5,261 nucleotides of DNA, taken from the NCBI GenBank assembly GCA_016297325.1, contig JAEDGW010000148.1, positions 1 through 5,261 on the forward strand, given 5' to 3'. Shown one piece after another: positions 1-5,261 of this stretch; the stretch's first letter is position 1, and each line of letters begins with the position of its first letter. Source of the DNA: Coprococcus sp. (GTDB lineage Bacteria > Bacillota > Clostridia > Lachnospirales > Lachnospiraceae). The translations under genes and the position numbers were made by a program. Under the pieces are notes generated by a model. The model searched no databases, was not told the origin of the DNA, and worked only from the letters and a program-made list of their open reading frames with translations.

Positions 1-334
1 AAGAAATGCAATAAGGCTTGTAAATGATATTTCTAATCTATACAATAAAGATGATAAAGAATATGCAGACTCAGTATTACAGGTTGCTCTGAATCAGAAC
101 ATGCCTGTCTTTGACAATATAAAGGAGGGATTACCTATGTGTGAAGCGTTGATGCGGCTTATAAAACCGGAATTTGATGCGGCACTTGATAAGGCAGTTA
201 ATGAAAAGATTGATGAAGCCGTTAACGAAGCAGTCAGCAAAGCTGTTGATGAGGCAGTATCTAAGGTTTCTGCTGAAAAGGACGCCCAGATAAATGAACT
301 CAAGGCAAAACTTGCCGCGGCGGGAATTGAATAA
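1..334 (+). CDS. C-terminal end of probable Rpn family (PD-(D/E)XK) recombination-promoting nuclease, 5' partial
   Basis: The reading frame is open from the left edge (first whole codon at 2) to a TAA at 332-334, giving 110 visible residues. The true start and any nuclease domain lie outside. The visible part starts with a helical stretch (residues 1-33), then reads MPVFDNIKEGLPMCEALMRL (34-53). This KEG-x(2)-MCEAL arrangement is like the junction between nuclease domain and C-terminal tail in Rpn/transposase-like nucleases of Clostridia. Residues 58-89 are eight four-residue units (FDAA, LDKA, VNEK, IDEA, VNEA, VSKA, VDEA, VSKV), then a charged coiled-coil-like tail ending in AAAGIE. Known Rpn proteins are DNA endonucleases linked to recombination and phage defence, with a variable C-terminal domain built on a helix of four-residue repeats. 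Family assignment is inferred from this tail only. It could instead be another protein with a repeat-helix tail. It converges on cstA and shares a terminator with it. Confidence 0.6.
   Translation, partial: RNAIRLVNDISNLYNKDDKEYADSVLQVALNQNMPVFDNIKEGLPMCEALMRLIKPEFDAALDKAVNEKIDEAVNEAVSKAVDEAVSKVSAEKDAQINELKAKLAAAGIE
122..128 (+). promoter_or_regulatory. Internal Shine-Dalgarno AAGGAGG
   Basis: AAGGAGG lies 8 nt upstream of an in-frame ATG at 137-139 inside the first gene. It is stronger than the visible ribosome site of the dmt gene in this window (GGAG only). This is what suggests a separately translated C-terminal product. Confidence 0.5.
137..334 (+). CDS. Possible internally initiated small C-terminal protein (RpnS-like, 65 aa)
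   Basis: Inside the partial nuclease-like gene, and in the same frame, ATG 137-139 is preceded by AAGGAGG at 122-128 with an 8-nt spacer. That is close to an ideal Shine-Dalgarno for Bacillota. Translation from here would give a 65-aa protein beginning MCEALMRL that contains the whole four-residue repeat helix and the charged tail. In characterised E. coli Rpn loci the C-terminal domain is made separately from an internal start and blocks the toxic full-length nuclease, so this product would be the antitoxin. The ribosome site is seen directly; use of the start and the antitoxin role are inferred. The alternative is that the purine run only encodes the K-E-G residues of the larger protein. 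Confidence 0.45.
   Translation: MCEALMRLIKPEFDAALDKAVNEKIDEAVNEAVSKAVDEAVSKVSAEKDAQINELKAKLAAAGIE
173..268 (+). repeat. Degenerate 12-bp / four-residue tandem repeat, 8 units
   Basis: Eight consecutive 12-nt units encode FDAA, LDKA, VNEK, IDEA, VNEA, VSKA, VDEA and VSKV. The pattern is hydrophobic, polar/acidic, charged, then usually Ala. The units are conserved in protein more than in DNA: Val is encoded by GTT, GTC and GTA, and Ala by GCA, GCC and GCT. The array is therefore not freshly duplicated. The period of four fits one turn of a helix with one hydrophobic face, suiting a dimerisation helix. In Rpn proteins such four-residue repeats are known to vary in number between strains. Confidence 0.75.
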
Positions 335-370
335 AAAACTGTTCTCTGTGTTTTATCCCGTAAATCACTA

Positions 371-417
371 AAAAGGAGTTGACAGATTGGCTTAAATGCC
401 AATTGTCAGCTCCTTTT
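371..417. terminator. Bidirectional intrinsic terminator between convergent genes
   Basis: The left arm 371-391 and right arm 398-417 form a 20-bp stem with a single bulged G (385), one G-T pair and a 6-nt loop (TTAAAT). The right arm ends in TTTT followed by ATTT, giving the plus-strand U tract. On the minus strand the complement of the run of A at 370-374 gives a U tract. It sits 37 nt after the stop of the plus-strand gene and 53 nt after the stop of cstA, so it can end both. Confidence 0.88.
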
Positions 418-469
418 ATTTACATGTTTCTATTCCAATTTTTTTAAATCATTCTATATCCTGTATATC

Positions 470-2191
470 TTAAGCCTCAGCCTTATCAGGAGCTTCCTTC
501 TTCATATTAACAAGCTTCTTGATACATGTGATAGCTACAATGATACCAAGTACGATAAGGAATACTGCTACTATGAGCTGAAGTCCCTCTACAAGGAATG
601 TTCCTGTTCCAGCCTGGAACTTCTGAACATTGCCTATTACATTGAGCACGATAGCTGTGAATGTAACTGCAAGCATTATCAGCATAGGTGGGTAGAGCAT
701 TGCATGCTTTCTGTTTGTTGCCTTGAGGAATACTGCTACTCCTATAAGTACAAGGGCTGCAAGCATCTGGTTTGCTGATCCGAAGAGTGGCCATACATTT
801 GAATATCCACCCTTGCAGAGAAGGTATCCAAAGAACAGTGTTATTACTGTTGCAAAATACTTGTTTGTAAGTATCTTCTGCCATACAGGCATCTTGGATG
901 TATCTGTTGTGTCTCCCATGAAGAGCTCCTGGAATGACATACGTCCGATACGTGCAACTGAGTCAAGTGATGTAAGAGCAAGTGCTGATACACACATTGT
1001 CATAAATACATTTGCAACTGAGTTTGGAAGTCCGAACTTCTCGAGGAATCCTGCGATACCCTGTGAGAAGATCTGGAAAGGTGTAAGTCCCTCTGGAGCC
1101 TTACCGCCAACTGCAACAGCACCAACTACTATAAGTGAGATAACTCCGAGGAGTGTCTCAAGGATCATTGCGCCGTAACCTACGAAAAGCATATCTTTCT
1201 CATTTCTTACTGTCTTTGATGATGTTCCTGATGAAACAAGGCTGTGGAAACCAGAAACCGCACCACAGGCGATCGTTACAAACAGTGTTGGGAACAGATA
1301 ACTCTTAGCTCCTGTTGATGATACAACCGTGAAACCGTTGAATGCATTCAGGTTCATGTCAGGATGTCCTACCAGAACTCCGACAAATGCGCCAACCAAC
1401 ATACCGATGAGCATGAATGTTGTCATATAATCTCTTGGCTGCATGAGTAACCACATTGGAAGCACTGATGCGAGGAAAAGATAAGCCATGATCACGTAAT
1501 TCCACTGGTCACCTGTCAGATACCAAGGAAGCTTCATACCTACTGCAAACATTGCAACGATGAGGACAATGGCTACTATGGCCTTGAGCCATTCCTTCAT
1601 GTTCTTGCAAGTCTTCATAACCACACCAAATACCATTGCGACTACTATGAACAGCATTGAAACTGTAGCTGCTGCTGCACCGTTGAAATTCTTTGTCACA
1701 GCTCCGTCAGCATCTGCTGTGAAACCGTTAAATGTTGATGAAACCATTGATGTAAATGCTGCTATAACAAGGAGTGTGAACAGCCAGCAGAACAATGAGA
1801 AGAATCTTCTTCCTGCCTTGCCTATGTACTTCTCGATGACAAGTCCTATTGACTTACCACCATTTTTAACTGATGCGTAAAGTGAACCAAAATCCTGAAC
1901 TGCACCGAAGAATACGCCTCCGACAAGCAACCAGAGCAGAACTGGCACCCATCCAAACATAGCTGCGATGATAGGACCCTGTACAGGACCTGCGCCCGCT
2001 ATCGATGAAAACTGATGTGCGAATACTGTAAGCTTTGATGATGGTACGTAATCCTTGCCATCCTCATTTGCAACTGCTGGGGTCTTTGCATTTGCATCAA
2101 TTCCCCACTTCTTAGCAAGCCATCTTCCATAGCCCAGATAGCCCGCACCTAAAACTACTACTGCGATAAGAACAATTACTAAACTATTCAT
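470..2191 (-). CDS. cstA: CstA family carbon starvation protein / peptide or pyruvate transporter
   Basis: Complete 573-aa polytopic membrane protein. CstA hallmarks are visible: DYVPSSKLTVFAHQFSSIAGAGP (47-69), QGPIIAAMFGW (71-81), GAVQDF (96-101), QPRDY (251-255), ACGAVSGFHSLVSSGTSSK (308-326), LTSLDSVARIGR (406-417) and WPLFGSANQML (467-477). A short N-terminal membrane segment (about 3-20) comes first and a charged lysine-rich C-tail last. At 573 aa it is shorter than E. coli CstA/BtsT (about 700), as is usual in Gram-positives. E. coli members import pyruvate and have also been linked to peptide use; the substrate here cannot be read from sequence. The ATG is fixed by AAGGAG at 2198-2203 with a 6-nt spacer. 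A T-box leader lies upstream, so amino-acid starvation is the likely inducing signal, favouring peptide or amino-acid-related uptake (inference). Confidence 0.95.
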   Translation of the reverse strand: MNSLVIVLIAVVVLGAGYLGYGRWLAKKWGIDANAKTPAVANEDGKDYVPSSKLTVFAHQFSSIAGAGPVQGPIIAAMFGWVPVLLWLLVGGVFFGAVQDFGSLYASVKNGGKSIGLVIEKYIGKAGRRFFSLFCWLFTLLVIAAFTSMVSSTFNGFTADADGAVTKNFNGAAAATVSMLFIVVAMVFGVVMKTCKNMKEWLKAIVAIVLIVAMFAVGMKLPWYLTGDQWNYVIMAYLFLASVLPMWLLMQPRDYMTTFMLIGMLVGAFVGVLVGHPDMNLNAFNGFTVVSSTGAKSYLFPTLFVTIACGAVSGFHSLVSSGTSSKTVRNEKDMLFVGYGAMILETLLGVISLIVVGAVAVGGKAPEGLTPFQIFSQGIAGFLEKFGLPNSVANVFMTMCVSALALTSLDSVARIGRMSFQELFMGDTTDTSKMPVWQKILTNKYFATVITLFFGYLLCKGGYSNVWPLFGSANQMLAALVLIGVAVFLKATNRKHAMLYPPMLIMLAVTFTAIVLNVIGNVQKFQAGTGTFLVEGLQLIVAVFLIVLGIIVAITCIKKLVNMKKEAPDKAEA

Positions 2192-2197
2192 ATCTTT

Positions 2198-2203
2198 CTC
2201 CTT
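2198..2203 (-). promoter_or_regulatory. cstA ribosome binding site (AAGGAG)
   Basis: AAGGAG on the minus strand lies 6 nt before the ATG at 2189-2191 and fixes the start of cstA. It is closely preceded by a GC-rich hairpin (2208-2221). Confidence 0.85.
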
Positions 2204-2207
2204 TCTC

Positions 2208-2221
2208 CCGCCGTAAGGCGG
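2208..2221 (-). promoter_or_regulatory. Small GC-rich hairpin next to the cstA ribosome site
   Basis: A perfect 5-bp stem (CCGCC/GGCGG) with a 4-nt loop (TTAC in the mRNA) ends 4 nt before the AAGGAG. It has no U tract, so it is not a terminator. It could shape the ribosome landing site or protect the mRNA. The role is unknown. Confidence 0.4.
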
Positions 2222-2237
2222 CTCATTTTTAGAAGTA

Positions 2238-2250
2238 TATGCTCAGCATA
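2238..2250. repeat. Small perfect inverted repeat in the cstA leader
   Basis: TATGCT-C-AGCATA is a 6-bp inverted repeat with a 1-nt centre, in the 120-nt stretch between the T-box terminator and the cstA ribosome site. It could be an operator or a weak RNA hairpin. Nothing else in 2222-2312 is recognisable. Confidence 0.25.
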
Positions 2251-2312
2251 GAATCCTTAATAACATTGTTCCAGCTGGCAAATACCTGTTTATTACAAAG
2301 AGTTTATACATT

Positions 2313-2356
2313 AAAAAAGGCTTTCGTCTCTATGTAATCCATAAAGACGAAAGCCT
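2313..2356 (-). terminator. T-box leader intrinsic terminator
   Basis: On the minus strand a 16-bp stem (arms 2341-2356 and 2318-2333, one G-T pair) with a 7-nt loop is followed by six U (complement of 2313-2318). Its 5' arm overlaps the antiterminator 3' arm, which makes it a regulated attenuator rather than a plain gene end. It ends about 120 nt before the cstA start. Confidence 0.93.
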
Positions 2357-2638
2357 GTATACTTCCGCGTTACCACTTTATTTGCCATCATAAAAGGATG
2401 ACCTCTCTGATCTCATCTCGCCTGACCACTACTCACTGTCTATTGAAATAAGATTCTATGTAACGGTAGAAAACCGGTGACACCTAGTGTCCCTAATATC
2501 TCATGACCAGGGAATTCAGTGCACTGCTCGCAGAGGATAATCACCAAAGACATACACCGTCTCACACCACCCGGCGGCTCTCTGAAGTATTGGTACTTTG
2601 CTGACCGTATTCTGTTCTTTGCATTTGCTCTTTGTTCG
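2313..2638 (-). promoter_or_regulatory. T-box riboswitch (tRNA-sensing leader) of cstA
   Basis: All main T-box parts are readable on the minus strand. Stem I carries AGAGAGCCGCCGG (2571-2583) followed by GGTGTGAGACGG, the AG-bulge and distal-loop signature. An AGTA (2594-2597) faces the specifier loop TGATTATCCT. Next come two small hairpins (GACAC/GTGTC and CGGT/ACCG). The T-box AAAGTGGTAACGCGG spans 2365-2379. Its antiterminator pairs AAAG (2376-2379) with CTTT (2343-2346) and GCG (2366-2368) with CGT (2347-2349), leaving the TGGTAAC bulge to bind the tRNA 3' end. The same 3' arm belongs to the terminator 2313-2356, so the two folds exclude each other. Uncharged tRNA should favour read-through into cstA. 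TGGT predicts a tRNA with discriminator base A. The upstream end is set by the predicted promoter and is approximate. Confidence 0.93.
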
Positions 2639-2644
2639 TTACCT

Positions 2645-2673
2645 AAATTACCACCATGTTTTTGTGATGTCAA
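2645..2673 (-). promoter_or_regulatory. Predicted sigma70/SigA promoter of the T-box-cstA unit
   Basis: A perfect -35 TTGACA (2668-2673) is separated by exactly 17 nt from a weak -10 TAATTT (2645-2650), which is preceded by TGG and so looks like an extended -10 (TGn). Transcription would begin near 2638, just ahead of T-box stem I, as expected. An AT-rich inverted repeat at 2687-2700 upstream of the -35 could act as an UP element. Confidence 0.65.
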
Positions 2674-2728
2674 TAGCTATATTCATATTTTAAGTAAAAT
2701 CTTGATAAGCAAGCATAAAACAGGTTAA

Positions 2729-3664
2729 TCATACAGAATCCATCCTGTGTCCAACCGGAATCTGTGCCAGAAGTATAGCGGCAAATATCAGACCACATCC
2801 GGCAAGCTGTCTTGCACCCATACGCTCGCCAAGTATCAGCCATCCGGCAATCACTGAGAACACTGATTCAAGGCTCATGATCATGGACGCCACTGTAGGA
2901 TTAAGTCCATTCTGCCCAACTATCTGCAATGTATATCCGACACCACTTGACAGAACTCCCGCATAGAGTATCGGTATCCAGGCATCCAGACTTCCAAGGG
3001 CAGCTGCCCAGTCTGCTATACCAGCCGTGCTATGATGCATTTCAGAAAAAAACATCGGCACAAGACTCAATATACCGCATACCCAGAACTGTATACACGA
3101 CATCCTCACTCCATCTACAAGAGGCGAAAAATGATCTATAACCAATATATGTATCGCAAAAAGCAGCGCACATGCAAGCACCATCAGATCACTGGACTGA
3201 AATGACATAGAACCGCTCATACACAGCAGATACAGACCAGCCACAGCGATCACTATGCCTATCCAGATGTTCCAGCCACACTTCTTTTTCAGGAACAAAC
3301 TGAGTATCGGAACAAGTAATATATAGCACGCTGTGAGAAATCCGGCCTTACCTGCCGGTGTTCCCATAGTAAGTCCAAGCTGCTGCGCCGAACTTGCAAG
3401 GAACAATGCTACTCCACAGCATACACCGCCAAGAATCAGCATCTTTCGCTCTTTTCTGTTCTTTGGTTTCTTGTCTGATGGATTTATGCGGTCAATCACC
3501 AATATCACAGGTATAAGGGCCACCCCTCCTATGAATGATCTTATGCCATTGAATGAGAACGGGCCAACCGCATCTCCTCCCTGTCTCTGTGCCACAAATG
3601 CCGATCCCCATATAAGTGCTGTAAGCACAAGCAACAGGGAATTCCTAATCTGTCTGCTCTTCAT
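2729..3664 (-). CDS. EamA/DMT family transporter (drug/metabolite exporter type)
   Basis: A 311-aa, ten-helix membrane protein with two EamA repeats. Repeat one starts with LLLVLTALIWGSAFVAQR (residues 10-27) and ends with GFLTACYILLVPILSLFLKKK (108-128). Repeat two runs from about 156 to 302 and ends with SLESVFSVIAGWLILGERMG (264-283) followed by QLAGCGLIFAAILLAQ. This topology is typical of RhaT/YdcZ-like DMT carriers, which usually export amino acids, metabolites or drugs; the substrate cannot be told. The start at 3664 is chosen because GGAG (3672-3675) lies 7 nt upstream and the protein then begins directly before the first helix. The frame stays open to an ATG at 3721, but that adds 19 polar residues, lies deep in the upstream gene and lacks a ribosome site. 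The start overlaps the end of the GGDEF-EAL gene by 20 nt, so the two are probably co-transcribed. Confidence 0.9.
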   Translation of the reverse strand: MKSRQIRNSLLLVLTALIWGSAFVAQRQGGDAVGPFSFNGIRSFIGGVALIPVILVIDRINPSDKKPKNRKERKMLILGGVCCGVALFLASSAQQLGLTMGTPAGKAGFLTACYILLVPILSLFLKKKCGWNIWIGIVIAVAGLYLLCMSGSMSFQSSDLMVLACALLFAIHILVIDHFSPLVDGVRMSCIQFWVCGILSLVPMFFSEMHHSTAGIADWAAALGSLDAWIPILYAGVLSSGVGYTLQIVGQNGLNPTVASMIMSLESVFSVIAGWLILGERMGARQLAGCGLIFAAILLAQIPVGHRMDSV

Positions 3665-5261
3665 ATCCAGTCTCCAGTCTGTCTTCAAATTCATGCCGTG
3701 GAAGAGGCTTGTCAAATACATATCCCTGAACTACGTCACAACCATATTCTTTCAGATATTCAAGCTGTTTTTCACTCTCAACACCCTCTGCAACCGACTG
3801 TTTGCCCAGCTCATTTATAAGGGTGACTATATTCCTGAACATCACTATATCCTGTTCAACGCTGTCATTGCCATTGTCAAGAGGCATCAGGGATTTGTCT
3901 ATCTTCACTGTGTCAAGATTTACCTTCTTGATCATATTCAATGATGAAAATCCTGTACCAAAATCATCTATCGAAGTACCGATACCATTCTCCTTCAGAA
4001 CATTTATCACATTGGACATGATCTCATAATTCTGGTAATCCTCACTCTCTGTGAGCTCCACATCTATGTAACTTCTCGGTATTCCATATCCATCTATGAT
4101 ACCCGCGATCTGTTCAACCAGATCTTCCTCCTCAAGATGTCTGCGGGAGAAATTCACCGATATCGGAACGACATGGCTTCCTCTGTCAAGCCTGTCCTTA
4201 ATAAACTTACAAGTCTGCTCCAGAACATAATAATCAAGCTGACACACACTTCCTTCACGCTCAAGCTGAGGTATAAATCTCATCGGCGGAACCAGTTCTC
4301 CCTGTCTGAACCATCTTACCAGAGCCTCAGCTCCGCATATACTTCTATCAGATATCCTGACCTTCGGCTGATAATATACTACAAACTCTCCGCTCGCCAG
4401 TGCCTGAGAAAATGCAGAAAGTATCTCCTGATTATCCATGAGCACCTTCTGTATCTCAGGTGTGAATGCCACAGTCGAACCTGCGCCGCGCCTTCTTGCA
4501 GCCTGATAAGCTATACTCGTTCTTGACATCACATCTCTCGGCTTGGTTATGCCATCAAGGCCTGCAACTCCAACTGTCGCTCCGAGCTGGAATTCCCTCT
4601 TCACACCCTTCCATTCATGCGTGATCCTAACGTCATTTATCTTCTCAAGCAGATCTGCGGCGTTTTCATTCCTACATACGACAACAAAATTATCTCCGCC
4701 CAGTCTGGCTATCAGCTCACCCTGTTTCAGATAACTCTGCACAGTCTGTGAATAGTTTCTGAGTATCACGTCTCCCTGTGCATATTCAAAAACCTTATTC
4801 ACATATTTGAAATTGTGGATATTAAAAAACATTCCTGTGTAATTGTGCAGTTCACCCGACTTGAGCAGTCTGACCACATAGAACATAAGTGCATCCTGAT
4901 TTGCCACACCTGTATTGATATCTGTATTCATGACTCTGTCGATCATCCACTGAGCCATCGTCCTGTTGTACTGGTAGAAAATCTCTTTGAAGATAAATCG
5001 GTGAATATCCATCTCTGAATCATCGTAATCATCCCTTACCGGATAATCAGATATATGCACAGTGCCGCCGGTACTTATATTTATCTCCATCTCAAGCGGC
5101 TTACCATAATCACCTTTACCCGAGTCAAACAGCACTGTATGATAGTGTTCTCCATCAGGTATAAGCCGGTTCTTAGGGAGTTCTAAAACAAGCTCTGCCC
5201 TGCCAAGCCTCAGCCTGTCAGCAAGGCCTGCCAGTCCCCGTTTTACACAGTCCTCTCTCTG
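3645..5261 (-). CDS. GGDEF-EAL protein, predicted c-di-GMP phosphodiesterase (5' partial)
   Basis: The frame is open from the right edge to a TAG at 3645-3647, giving 538 visible residues; the start is outside. Visible residues 1 to about 110 are an unassigned, probably sensory region. A GGDEF-like domain follows (about 112-270) and then a complete EAL domain (about 280-530). The GGDEF site is degenerate: GGDNF (188-192) instead of GGDEF, FFNIHNFK (145-152) where LDIDxFK is usual, and KQGE in place of the RxxD inhibitory site. Cyclase activity is therefore unlikely. EAL residues are all present: E312 (EAL), N370 (SVNFS), E402 (VELTES), D432/D433 (DDFGTG), K453 (KID), E492 (AEGVES), Q512 (QGY). 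It should hydrolyse c-di-GMP to pGpG, with the GGDEF part perhaps a GTP sensor. Being cut, its sensory input and membrane anchoring are unknown. Confidence 0.93.
   Translation of the reverse strand, partial: QREDCVKRGLAGLADRLRLGRAELVLELPKNRLIPDGEHYHTVLFDSGKGDYGKPLEMEINISTGGTVHISDYPVRDDYDDSEMDIHRFIFKEIFYQYNRTMAQWMIDRVMNTDINTGVANQDALMFYVVRLLKSGELHNYTGMFFNIHNFKYVNKVFEYAQGDVILRNYSQTVQSYLKQGELIARLGGDNFVVVCRNENAADLLEKINDVRITHEWKGVKREFQLGATVGVAGLDGITKPRDVMSRTSIAYQAARRRGAGSTVAFTPEIQKVLMDNQEILSAFSQALASGEFVVYYQPKVRISDRSICGAEALVRWFRQGELVPPMRFIPQLEREGSVCQLDYYVLEQTCKFIKDRLDRGSHVVPISVNFSRRHLEEEDLVEQIAGIIDGYGIPRSYIDVELTESEDYQNYEIMSNVINVLKENGIGTSIDDFGTGFSSLNMIKKVNLDTVKIDKSLMPLDNGNDSVEQDIVMFRNIVTLINELGKQSVAEGVESEKQLEYLKEYGCDVVQGYVFDKPLPRHEFEDRLETGYEEQTD
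3672..3675 (-). promoter_or_regulatory. Ribosome binding site deciding the DMT transporter start
   Basis: GGAG, inside the end of the upstream GGDEF-EAL gene, is 7 nt from ATG 3662-3664. No comparable site precedes the alternative in-frame ATGs at 3692-3694 or 3719-3721. Confidence 0.65.

Noticed and set aside
101..334. Complete 77-aa gene starting at ATG 101
   Set aside because: The frame is open upstream to the window edge and no ribosome site precedes 101. The only well-placed internal ribosome site serves ATG 137.
94..402. 102-aa minus-strand open frame opposite the nuclease-like tail
   Set aside because: Serine/alanine-rich mirror of the repeat coding strand; it runs through the terminator hairpin.
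723..1178. 151-aa plus-strand open frame inside cstA
   Set aside because: Antisense shadow of a clear CstA coding sequence with no recognisable domain.
2440..2728. Small open frames on both strands upstream of cstA (77 aa on the minus strand, 69 aa on the plus strand)
   Set aside because: They lie within the structured T-box RNA and its promoter, which explain this sequence; no protein-like composition or ribosome site.
2687..2728. Intrinsic terminator after the DMT transporter
   Set aside because: Only a 4-bp CTTG/CAAG stem is present, too weak to call. Read-through towards the cstA leader cannot be excluded.
3662..3721. Longer transporter start at ATG 3721 (330 aa)
   Set aside because: Adds a polar N-terminus before the first helix, lacks a ribosome site and overlaps the upstream gene by 77 nt; ATG 3664 has GGAG at 7 nt.
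3333..3944. 203-aa plus-strand open frame across the transporter/EAL junction
   Set aside because: Antisense to two well-supported genes with intact family motifs.
5133..5135. GTG at 5135 as the start of the GGDEF-EAL protein
   Set aside because: The frame continues without a stop for another 42 codons to the window edge with protein-like sequence, so the real start is outside.
1..5261. CRISPR array, tRNA/rRNA genes, insertion sequences
   Set aside because: No regularly spaced direct repeats, cloverleaf or rRNA signatures, or terminal inverted repeats with a transposase were seen.

Overview
The window looks like Bacillota (Clostridia) DNA, most likely Lachnospiraceae. The basis is moderate GC, strong AGGAG ribosome sites, a tRNA-responsive T-box leader, a clostridial-style GGDEF/EAL protein, and a Gram-positive-sized CstA. 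The family-level placement is inference. Three of the four recognisable genes lie on the minus strand. The plus strand carries only the end of one gene, at the left edge.

Left edge (1-334, +): the 3' end of a gene that resembles the C-terminal part of an Rpn/PD-(D/E)XK recombination-promoting nuclease. The visible end has eight four-residue repeats. It also has a strong in-frame Shine-Dalgarno plus ATG (122-139) that could start a separate 65-aa C-terminal protein. Both are hallmarks of the 'gene-within-gene' Rpn anti-phage toxin/antitoxin systems described in E. coli. The nuclease domain is outside the window, so the family call is provisional. A near-perfect 20-bp hairpin (371-417) sits between this gene and the convergent cstA and can terminate both.

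Middle (470-2728, -): a complete CstA-family transporter (573 aa) preceded by a roughly 450-nt leader. The leader holds a sigma70-type promoter, a full T-box riboswitch (AGAGAG/GGTGTGAG stem I, T-box antiterminator, overlapping intrinsic terminator) and a hairpin just before the cstA ribosome site. CstA expression is therefore predicted to rise when a particular tRNA is uncharged. This fits an amino-acid or peptide uptake role better than a pure carbon-starvation role. The specifier codon reads best as UAU (Tyr) by spacing, but AUC (Ile) and UUA (Leu) remain possible.

Right (2729-5261, -): a two-gene unit. The upstream gene, cut by the window edge, encodes a GGDEF-EAL protein. Its GGDEF site is degenerate (GGDNF) and its EAL site is complete, so it is predicted to be a c-di-GMP phosphodiesterase. 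Its end overlaps by 20 nt the start of an EamA-family drug/metabolite transporter, suggesting translational coupling.
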